A DNA stretch of 64,000 nt from Pseudofabraea citricarpa (taxonomy: Eukaryota > Ascomycota > Leotiomycetes > Helotiales > Dermateaceae). Position numbers and translations under genes: made by a program. The DNA is taken from assembly GCA_029641185.1 (NCBI GenBank), contig JAPWGK010000006.1, positions 1,116,001 through 1,180,000 on the forward strand, read 5' to 3'. The stretch's first letter is position 1. Each line of letters begins with the position of its first letter. This document shows, piece by piece, positions 54,699 to 64,000 of the stretch. The notes under the pieces are model-generated. The model was not told the origin of the DNA. It saw only the letters and a list, made by a program, of their open reading frames with translations, and searched no databases.

Positions 54699-56700
54699 GA
54701 CAGTTAGCCTTCTAGACCTCCCTTGCCGAGCACGTCAACGATGGTGATGGTGGGACTGTTGGAGTAGTAGAGTAGATTGACTTGGAGAGAAGAATCTGAA
54801 TTGGTCAATCAGAGCAGTGGGCAGCAGATGAATACAGGCCGGATTATTGTTTCATCGGCACTGCTCGATGGATGATCCTGCATCTTCCGGACTTTGACTG
54901 ACCTTCTGTGCTGTACAATTTGCGCAGGCGAGAGTAGAGACTGGTGGGAGCCATGCTAAGAGATTGGCAGCAATAGAGGTCAGATTATGACACTTGATAT
55001 ATCTGCGAAGGGCCCGGCAGCAGACATTCCTGTTGTTGTTGCTTCTTGCTATCGTATCTCAACATTCCACCTTCGCCCGATCCGGTCGTCAACGCCAAAA
55101 CATAGCCTTGCGCTTCGCTTCGCTTGCCGCCTGCCGCGTGCCTGCTGTGCATCACGTGCGTCTTTAGAGTTCGAGAATCACGGTCCCTGGCTTCCCTGTA
55201 CGCTGAGCTGTCATCAGTCAATCTTACTTCCGCCTTTTCCCCCACACACCCACCGACCACCACCACAATCAACCCACACACGAAAAGAGACTTCCTCCAC
55301 CCCGAGCTGTCCGGCCCATCAGCCACAGTCAAAAGCCAAATCTCGCGCGTCTGTGTGCTGGCCTGTTTACATGTTGATGTTCTGCACGCGTTCCAGCGGT
55401 GAGCAGAGGGAAATTAACCCAAATCTTATTATCCACAAGTGGACGTTTAAGAGACGAGCAGCCACGGCTTCACGAGCGCAAAGGCAGTCGTCATTTGATT
55501 CTTGCAGCGCCGCAAAGAGAACCCCCTGAATGGGAGAGAGGCCAAATTGACGATTAATGAGTTACGAATAACGACGAGGGGGACACGCGAAACGACGGCC
55601 AGCACCACGACAACGCCTTACCATAAGACCAGAAGCGACGAGGGTCCAGTCGCCAATCGATACCGATCATATCACGATTGTCAAGTATATCGAGTTACAG
55701 CCAGGGCCTGGTGCGATTGTTTCGGCGTCGCATTTGCCAGTTGTCCAAGACTGAGCAGCACAAGTACGGTACCAAAGAAGCAGCGTACCAACCATTGCAC
55801 CCATCGTCAAATCGCACCTATTTTTATTTTTACACGCGCATTCCAACGTGCACCCGCTGCAGACCCTGGATTCTTTGTCTAACTTTCCCTCCACTGCAGA
55901 GAGACGCGCCGAGTCACTTCATACCCTCGCTGGAAACTAGACGCCACGGGCCCGCACAGCGAAATCATTGGCTACCGCGCTCTAAAGAAACGGGAGCGAC
56001 GCCGAGGTGCATCTGTTTGTGCATGAACCTAGACTCGGATTAGGGAATACTAGCTTGGAAGGAGGCTGAAAGCTGCGTGCCCCTTAACCATACATCGCGC
56101 ATCATCGTCTTCTCAATCACACCGTCCAGCAGGTTTTTTGGCGGTGCAGGAGCCAGGTGCAGGCGTGCTGGGGTAAAAAGTCTTACTAGAATCGTTTTGC
56201 CAGCCACAGGAGAGCTGGAAATCGACAGGCCCAGAGACACCCATAGCAGTGTTGCATCGGCCGGTCCATTGTACTTATTGCGATTATCCCACTCGTCGAA
56301 TGTATTTGCTGCTCCTCTTCTTGATCTTCTTTCCCCTCACTCTCTCGCATTCATTTTGCTCACTTTCCTTATCTGTTTCTGCCCTTTCCGCATTTCCTTC
56401 ATCGTTCGGCTTATTCATTCCCACCAGACGACGATATACGCACCTAACGCAATATAATTATCACCTTCCTACGCATCGGCGCACCACGTTCCTTATACTA
56501 GACCGCACGATACGATACGACACGACTCACGAAGATCCGACCAGTTTTCCCCTAGGGACAGGCATCGTCGAAGAAGCTTTAATTCTACGACATCCCGCCG
56601 AGAAATACCAGATCAGAGACTGGCACTCCTCCATTTACTGGCGCGCATTGAGGGACAATGCCTTCGCTATTAATCACGATATAGAGTTTCTGCAATTGCG
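54699..56700. other. 2-kb region between rce1 and the serine-rich gene
   Basis: Pyrimidine- and CA-rich sequence from about 55200 onward with several overlapping forward ORFs (for example 54987-55529, 56077-56457, 56249-56815), none with a recognisable domain. It may be a long 5' leader with upstream ORFs for the gene at 56701. Confidence 0.45.
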
Positions 56701-59277
56701 ATGGTCAGGCAACCAAGGCCAGCGGCGGAGGTGGGGGAGAGTTCGCCATCGTCCTCACCATCGCGAAAACCATTGCACGAGAAGAAGGATTCGCATACCA
56801 ACTCTCTACGCATAGTTCCCTCGACTCCACCGCGATTCCTGTCGACAAGCAGTCCAACAGGCACAGGCATTGGGGACAGTACTCGTGATCCCGTGTACGG
56901 ACGAACTCCGTTGCCAACCACTTCAAGTCATTTGCTTGCTCCGCCTGTCAAGGCTCAAGATCAGGAGGTGCAGGGGTTGACTTTCGAAAGCGAGGTTTCA
57001 AAAGTACCGGTGGTGACCGCATCGAGTGGTTCTACCACCTCTCTTGAGACAGCGCACCAACCCTCTCGGTCTGCGACAGGATCTCCAACTTCGAGACCGG
57101 GCAAGTCGAAAAAGAAGCTCCAGGTGCACCCGGACAATCCGCATCTATTTACTCTTGTTGCCCAAGGGAAAGACGATGATGAAGCAACCCTATCCCCGAC
57201 ACCGAATTCTTTGTCCGCTAAGAGCAGTTACGAGTTCATCTCCTCTGATACCGAAGTGCGATCTTCTAATTCAACTGTATCATGCGCACCCGATCCCTTT
57301 TCTCCTAGCTCAGCCGCACATCCCACAGCCCCATCTTCGCCAATAACTGAGGATCCTATAAGCAGTTCGCCTTGGAATTATCGCCTTGGAGATCGTACTC
57401 TACGCAAAGTCCCTAAAACACCAGATGTAAAATCCACCAAGCACAAAGACATCGAAATATCTGACTCCCCGCTCCCACCTGTGCTAGAGACATCAGACGA
57501 TCATTCGACGCACGACCTCTCCTCGAAACCCTCCTTTGCTACAACACAGTCTGACAACACCAATTATAAGGTCTATCGTGGCATCTCTCCATCTCCATCG
57601 CAGGAAGCCCTCATCCCCCCTTCGTCGAGTGGTTCCAACTGGCAAGTTCTCGGAGTTGACTCTTCACCCGTAGCATCAACAGCAGCATCAGTAATACACA
57701 GACCCCAAACTTCCGAGAACGACGAATCTTCGACTTCATACGTCACAGTCGACGGTCCGATACGCACAGAATACTCACATGAGTCTCTGGTAGTTCCTCC
57801 TCTGAAAACTAGACCTGCGAGGTCGAACGAGAACTTTGGTTACTACAAATCTAGGTCGAGGGAATCCCTCCGGACTGGTTCTCTAACATCTATCTCCACC
57901 GTCCTTAGCCAGCAAGAAGCAGCGCGAGCTATTGTAGGTTCTGGCTCTCTCATACAGCTACCGATACTTAAAAGCCCGAGTGGATCGAATTCATGGGCAG
58001 GCTCTACAACTACTGTCAGACCGATGAACGAGCATCCGCACCAATGGAGCAGCCAGCTGTCAACCATCGGCTCGGTGTCGGAAGGAGGCACCGACAGAAA
58101 TTCACGATCATGGTCCGATGGAGCTGGTCGGAGGAGTACACACAGTCGCCAAATGCTCAGCATCAGCTCTTCCATGGCGCCGGACGAAGAAGGAAGATCT
58201 CGCACAGATTCACTCGATCCACCCCAGCCAGCATTTGTACGCAATCAACGTCATAATAGTGACTCCTCCATACGAATAGTCGCAGACCAAGATGAGTATG
58301 GGGATGGCATTACCGATATGGAACCCGATTTAAGAACGCGGCCATCACGCACGCGACTATCTGGATTTTATAGTATCGGATCAAATGATGCTGGTCGCAC
58401 GAGTACGATGAGGTCAACGGCTAGTTCGAGGGCAAATAGCTTATTAGCTAGCTCCATACCGACTTGGGCGAAGGTAAAAATATCCGAGCCGTTTTACAAA
58501 ATTGTGGCTAACAAGAATTTTTCAGATCTATTATGGGAGTGGCGAGAGAAAGGCATTAATGCCTGCCGGAGGATCCATATCCACTGGCACAACTGATAGT
58601 CGATCCAGTTCTTTCCGGTCTGGTTCGCCTAGCGATCATTTCCCCCTCTCCATATACAGTCCGCGTCGCAGACCAAGAGAGGGTGAGACACAGGTTGGAA
58701 GAGGAGAGGGTGCAAGACCTTCGTCTCTCGAGATCAGTGAATTACGCCCTCCACAAGCACGACCATTCAGGACCTCGAGCATATGGTCACCGCATCTCCG
58801 GACCGACCTCGCGGCACGCGCTAAGCGTAGTATCTGGGAAGCACCTAGTACGACTGGATCGACCCTCTTTGGGAGACATGGCTCACAAGTTTGGCTCTTC
58901 GCTCTGGGGTTTATTTTCCCTTTTGGTAAGGGAATAATTCGTATGATGAAAGATATTCTGTGCTAATCACTTTATAGCCTGGTTTGTGGCCTCGTTTCTA
59001 AAGCTACCTCCAAATCCTATCCAGGAAATGCAAGAGAGAGATGGCAGCTCAGCAAATCTAGACAGCACCCACGACTATGAACTCCAGTTTGGGCCCAGTG
59101 ACGAAAAACGATACGAGAGCGCCAGGTGGTGGAGGCGCTTGAACCGATACATGTCTCTTGTCGGGATAGTGATAATAGCTGTAATCGTAAGTTTACCAAG
59201 AGATGAAAATCTCCGACGTATGCTAATAAGTAATCTAGATTGTCTTGGTCGTTATCGGACTTCGAGAAAACTGGTGA
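56701..59277 (+). CDS. Serine-rich protein with C-terminal membrane anchor, function unknown
   Basis: Four exons: 56701-58473, 58526-58925, 58978-59186, 59239-59277 (introns 52 bp each); 806 residues. Most of the protein is Ser/Pro/Thr-rich and disordered. The C-terminus has two hydrophobic segments: VWLFALGFIFPFGAWFVASF (joined across intron 2, followed by LKLPPNPIQ) and YMSLVGIVIIAVIIVLVVIG (joined across intron 3), between them an acidic stretch and RYESARWWRRLNRYMS; the end is LRENW. The way both helices are completed only after splicing supports the model. A similar layout occurs in conserved fungal proteins of unknown function. It suggests a cytosolic domain anchored by a C-terminal hairpin. 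The large first exon could begin at another ATG; I use the first. Confidence 0.75.
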
Positions 59278-60855
59278 AGAGACCTAAAAGCCTACACCAC
59301 ACAAACCATATTTTATCCCATCACGCCCACATATATACCATCTAATCATGCCATATATAATACCGTCACATACTGTGCACAAACCACAACTTTTATTTAC
59401 AACACTCATTTAAGACGAATCTCTCAGCGCCATATTGGCTTTTTCCTATTTTCCGAATTTTCTCATTTAGCGATTGAAGGGTAGAGAGAATGATCTCTCG
59501 CCCAAACCGAGGATGTAAAATTAGACGCCTTTTACGAATTTCGCAACGATACCCTTTTCCAGAAGAAAAGACCAAAAGAAGACATATTTTTCCCCTTGCG
59601 GGGAGGAAAGAACGAGGGAGGTGGATTGGAATGAACTCAACTTCGTGGGGATGGAATTTCATCCCCCCTCTTTATTTGATTATTGTATATATTTTTCCTC
59701 TTCTCCTTTTTCGATTCCTCCTAATGTCTTTTTTTTTATTCAATTAAAATTTTGCGAGGATGGAACGAGAAGAAGGATGGACGGATGGATATATGACAAT
59801 CTAATTAATGAATGCGGACGAGCGAGACAAGAATTGAAAAATATTCCATTCCTAAATGTGGTAATTCTACATGCGTGAATTCTACTTATCTGACCATGAT
59901 CTTTTCTCAACTATATACATTCGAAGCAGCACTGTCCATACACCTCCTATTCAGAGGTGATCGATTAGGTTCCTGGTCTCTCAACTTCACGTATGAACTC
60001 ACTTGTGGGAATAATACGACAGTCAGTTGAAACACCTCCTATTGAAGGATCGTAAGGATTCCCTAATTATGTAGCTACTGCCTTTTCGACATGGGCCATA
60101 TAGGTCATGTGCCCTCTCAGGCAAGTTGTTATACCGACAAGTACTACAAATGTTAATTTAATATCATATCATAGAAGCAAGATGAGTAAAATTCTGCGTG
60201 CATGCTCTGAATGGATTTGAGACACTGACTTATACACGAACACGAGCAATCCTTCTCGCAACACAATGTAACACAGGACCCAGTCCAAGTTCCTTGAATT
60301 AGCAACGATGCTTTTCCACTCATACCTTACCCATACTCATAGCAAACCAAACCTTATGGAGATCACCGGTGGATCAGCCGGGAACAGTAACAAGCTTAAA
60401 CTTCCTCCCTGGTGTGGTGCCGACACCCATCCACTGTGCCGTACGGTGCAGTGCAGTGCTACTCGAGCCGTGGTACCTGATTCCTGAATGTTATGTGCTC
60501 GGTTAAGGTCTTCTGGATGCAAGGTCCTGGTCCTTGGTCTGGACTCCCGACTCCTGGAATGTCTGATGATGCTGATCATTCATACACTCCCACTCCCCTT
60601 GATTCTGCCACATGTTTTATCGGAACTCGGCTGGGTATACCCCGTAGATAGTAAGGCAGAGCTATTTAACCGGTCACTTGTTTTGGGAACGTAACCAGAA
60701 TATATGTACAATTTGTTTTTTCTTGGGAGGATGGAAGGATTAAAGAACCCCATTACATATACATGTTACTTATTGTACTCTTTCTTTTCCTGGGTTTAAC
60801 AGCTTCTGCTTATGGATTATCAAAGCCATTTTGCTTAGCTAGAATCACCTGAGAG
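59278..60855. other. Convergent 3' region
   Basis: 1.6 kb between two gene ends. AT-rich, with no recognisable protein and no RNA gene that I can see. Confidence 0.5.
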
Positions 60856-62661
60856 TCACATGCCCTTGCTGCTAGGTACTGGTACCGTCTCTGACCGCTT
60901 AAGACCTTTCCTTTGCCTGGCCTGCATCTCAGCCCGTACCTCTTGAATCGCTTCGTCCAGATCGGCCTGTGGGTCTGGCGGTAATCCCAGAACTGGTTCG
61001 TTGCTCGCCAGACTCTCCTGGCTAAGACTACGCTTCAACCCACCCGTGGCTCCTGTTCTCTTGTTCAGAGCTTTGATAAGATAGGCTTTCGCAGGTGATG
61101 CAAAAAAGGCCATCGCGAGAGCAACTCCTACCACCGCATAAAAGTAGACTCGTGCCCAAACCAGGAAAGACTCTGGTAGTTTGAGTAGCACGAAAGGTGC
61201 CACGGCGAAGGAGAAGGCTAGCTGTGTCACCAAGTAAGAGAAGATATCATAGTAGATCTTTGTCGACAAGGGTTTTTGGGTCTGTGCATCTAGGAAAAAT
61301 GGTCGGAAATGACGACGGAAATCTAAACATGTGTTAGCGGACGTCTATCTCATCTCTACTGTCGAGTCTTACTCTTTGCTACGGTCTGGATGAAGCTGGC
61401 AAGCACAAATGTTAGGTAATAGCCCGGATAGAAACCGTGCCAGAAAGCACTTGTGACAAAGGTTGCCATACTAGCTCGGAAACCAGGCTTTTTGCCCTTT
61501 GGAGTAACTCGAAGGTACATGTAGTTCCGTAGCCAGTTGTTGGTGTTGATGTTCCAACTCCCTAAATATGCGCGTGTATTCTGCGCTGTCTCCACTCCCC
61601 ACGGACTGACATTGCGCAGTCTGTCCCATGATACCTTACCCGTAACGGGGTCTACACCTTTATAGCCAAGTCCTGACAAGATGCAAGCGCCTTCTGTTAA
61701 AGACCAGACTCCGTAGTACTTGAGTCGACTTGTGAAACCAAGCATATGCAAGATCCAAACTCTCCGGCTAAATCCATAGATCATGTAGTCGTCGCCTGTC
61801 AAGAACTCGGGATAGTACGAGGCGGAAAGTTTGAGGAAGAGCAGAATCCAAAATATTCCCGTCGCTGCCTTCCAAGTTGCAGGCGTACCACTCCGGGGAA
61901 TCTTTCTCTTCTTTCGCGTTGGTGGCTTCTTTGAAGGATCCACTCCGTCTGGTACTTCAAACATAGTTGTCTCGATCCAACGCCGGTAGTCGACATAGTC
62001 AAATGCTGGCCCGGCCATGAGAGACGGGAAGAATAGCACATATCCAGCGAAATCTAACAGACTGGGAAGATTCTTGATGGCTCGCTCCTTTTGAAATTCC
62101 GACAAGTCTTTCTCTGGAAGCCTGCCATCTGCGACGTTCCAACAGAAAGCTGTTAACTTCATCACTAGAACCATTTGTGCGCCCGTAATATCCACTACTC
62201 CTGGGTCGTTGACGAATTGTCGTGTGAGCTGGTTGATGGATAAGTGCCCCATAAGGAACACGAAGCCGATCCATGGCATGAATGGTCCTTGGGCATATTC
62301 TGCAATACAGTATGATCCGATGGAGCTGATCGCTAAAGTTCTCACTCCTCCCCATAAATCGAAAAGGCCAACGAGGTAGAACGTGGAGACCCTGAAGCAA
62401 GATTAGCAGGGCTTCTATACCAGCGATCGAACTTTGACAAACCCAATTATGAAGAGGTTTTTATAGGCAGGTTTGGCATCTGGAACGCGTTTGAGGAGGC
62501 CCGCCAAAGGGTAGGAAAGGAGGAACGAGGTAATGAGCTTGACTAAAGGCCAGTCAATATGCTTTGTTGTGCCGTGTGGTTGGGCTTAACTTACGCTCAT
62601 CTGTCGAGGCGCCCAAGAGGCCAGAGACATACTGGAAGGGGATATTGATATAGGGCAACAT
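60856..62661 (-). CDS. ale1: MBOAT lysophospholipid acyltransferase Ale1
   Basis: Four exons: 62661-62595, 62542-62443, 62391-61373, 61322-60856 (introns 52, 51, 50 bp); 550 residues. Ale1 re-acylates lysophospholipids in the ER (Lands cycle). The protein is multi-pass, with MBOAT blocks DFAGYVLFFPSLMAGPAFDY, WNINTNNWLRNYMYLR and the catalytic histidine near 374 in SAFWHGFYPGYYLTF. The Asn region (NTNNWLRN) and this His are the two active-site features. A cytosolic tail (about 480-550) is charged, with GLKRSETVPVP at the end. Donor of intron 2 is GTTTGT, slightly unusual. Length agrees with fungal Ale1 (about 550-620). Divergent from vps45. Confidence 0.94.
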
Positions 62662-63425
62662 TTTGCCTGGGTCACTAGGTGATGCGTTTCTGAGGTGAAG
62701 ATGTGAGGAAGTAATAGGTGAGTAGGTAATGAATGCGTTGAGGTGCAGTTCACATATTATTCTTGCGTGCCTCCATCTGCAGAGCTGTGCTGTGTATAAT
62801 TGCCGCAGTGGCTGGTGGACGGGACAGTTGAGTGAGGAAGAAGTGAGGAGGGTTTGCGGTCCCAAAAAATGTATTTCAGACAATACGGCAGAGTCAAGGA
62901 TGACGACAGGGCGGAATAACTTGAGCTCCTCGGTTCTGCCTTGGCTGCGCGGGCGCGTCCGCTTGCCGGTCACGATGTGCTGCAGTACAGTACAGTAGCA
63001 CATGCGAAATGCCATCTGCCACTGCACAATAATACGAATACTGACCGTCCAGTAGAGGCGCAAACCTAAACCATCCCAACCCTCCCCTCCTTCAAATCTG
63101 TCACTCTGCAGACCATCCCCGCCAGGTCACCGCGACATTGGTTCTCCCGTTTCACCACAGCAAGGCACAGCAAAAGGGATGCAAGGTTGCAGCCTTGGAG
63201 GTCACGAACAAGCTCCACCAGACATGACCACATCACAACACATCTCATCAACTGATCTCCCAACTACGGCTCGCAATCCCCTACAACCATACCCACGCGA
63301 ATCGCAATACCATCCCCAATCAGACCACTGAGCCAATCCGCCTTGCAGGAGCTCCCGAGCTTCCTCAGCCTCGGCCATACGGTCCCTCCACACCCCTCCT
63401 TCTCTGGTGCCAGCCTGATCTAGCT
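62662..63425. other. Divergent promoter of ale1 and vps45
   Basis: 764 bp. A small ACAGTACAGTA repeat lies near 62985-62995. No gene seen. Confidence 0.5.
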
Positions 63426-64000
63426 ATGGATGTTGTACAGGCAGTGTCGGGATACGTCTCGAAGATGGTCTCGACTGGAGACAGTGCTTCGGGCACTCCC
63501 TCTGCCAAAATGAAGATTTTACTGCTGGACAGCGAGACGGTATCCATTGTTTCGACCGCCATCACACAGTCGGCCCTATTGAACCACGAGGTCTACCTCA
63601 TCGATCGTTTAGACAATCAGAATAGGGAAAAGATGCGCCATCTGCGGTGCCTTTGCTTTGTGCGACCATCAGCAGACTCAATACAATTCCTTATTGACGA
63701 GTTCCGGGAGCCCAGGTACGGTGAATATAATGTATACTTCAGCAATGTGGTAAAGAAGTCTTCTCTAGAGCGACTCGCAGAAGCCGATGATCACGAGGTG
63801 GTGAAGGTTGTGCAGGAACACTTTGCGGATTACGTTGTTGTGAACCCGGATCTGTTCACGTTGGATTTGGGCTTTCCCAGGCAGAGGATATGGAGTGGGA
63901 ACCCCGACATGTGGAATACAGATTCGTTACAACGCACCACAGAAGGGCTTATTGGGGTTCTACTCTCGTTAAAGAAGAAACCCTTAATCCGGTACGAGAA
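63426..64000 (+). CDS. vps45: Sec1/Munc18-type protein Vps45 (cut by the right edge)
   Basis: Open from the ATG at 63426 to the window end, 191 codons, no intron seen. Vps45 is the SM protein that binds the syntaxin Tlg2/Pep12-type SNAREs for Golgi-to-endosome transport. The N-terminal domain is typical: MDVVQAVSGYVSKMVS, then KMKILLLDSETVSIVSTAIT, NHEVYLIDRLDN, MRHLRCLCFVRPS, YGEYNVYFSNVVKKSSLERL and LAEADDHEVVKVVQEHFADY. VYLIDRL and the LRCLCF-VRP spacing separate it from Sec1 and Sly1. The remaining two thirds lie outside the window. Confidence 0.92.
   Translation, partial: MDVVQAVSGYVSKMVSTGDSASGTPSAKMKILLLDSETVSIVSTAITQSALLNHEVYLIDRLDNQNREKMRHLRCLCFVRPSADSIQFLIDEFREPRYGEYNVYFSNVVKKSSLERLAEADDHEVVKVVQEHFADYVVVNPDLFTLDLGFPRQRIWSGNPDMWNTDSLQRTTEGLIGVLLSLKKKPLIRYE

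Overview
The window is nuclear DNA from a filamentous ascomycete (Pezizomycotina). Genes are densely packed on both strands and split by 45-80 bp introns with GT...AG ends and CTAAC/CTGAC-like branch sites. The content includes the conidiation regulator WetA, a DASH complex subunit, an NB-ARC/TPR NLR protein and typical fungal housekeeping genes. I lean towards Leotiomycetes from protein similarity, but that is an impression, not something the sequence proves. I see no rRNA, tRNA, CRISPR array, intact transposon or secondary-metabolite cluster.

Left part (1-8.4 kb): shugoshin (cut by the left edge) is head to head with the DASH/kinetochore subunit Dad2. It is followed by a 744-aa basic coiled-coil protein with two F-E-L-P-G-E-A repeats and a TPX2-like FKAKPL segment, whose promoter carries an MCB/SCB palindrome. 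These three genes look like a chromosome-segregation neighbourhood. An NCS1 uracil/allantoin-type permease follows, with a perfect inverted pair of GATA sites upstream.

Accessory-looking part (8.4-16.4 kb): an NB-ARC/TPR NLR protein with a 371-bp first intron, a (CATG/CATA) microsatellite, and a small eight-cysteine GPI-anchor-type secreted protein.

Centre (16.4-42.6 kb): Has1 RNA helicase, Erv25 (p24), U1 snRNP C (with a 6-nt micro-exon), a DUF3433 membrane protein, WetA with a long upstream region, SDHAF2, Spc1, Rbx1, an Edc1-type decapping activator, and a Mei2-like RNA-binding protein with about 14 exons and a 19-bp minisatellite in its first intron. A 3-kb gene-poor stretch follows.

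Right part (42.6-64 kb): exocyst Sec15, CCAAT-binding factor Hap5 (with a 14-nt micro-exon), Fcf2, mitochondrial ribosomal protein uS10m (Rsm10), mitochondrial tryptophanyl-tRNA synthetase, the CAAX protease Rce1, a serine-rich membrane-anchored protein, the MBOAT lysophospholipid acyltransferase Ale1, and Vps45 (cut by the right edge).

Many genes form divergent pairs with short shared promoters: sgo1/dad2, erv25/U1-C, SDHAF2/spc1, rbx1/edc1, hap5/fcf2, rce1/serine-rich and ale1/vps45. Exon structures were read by eye from splice signals, phase and family conservation; none was checked with transcripts.
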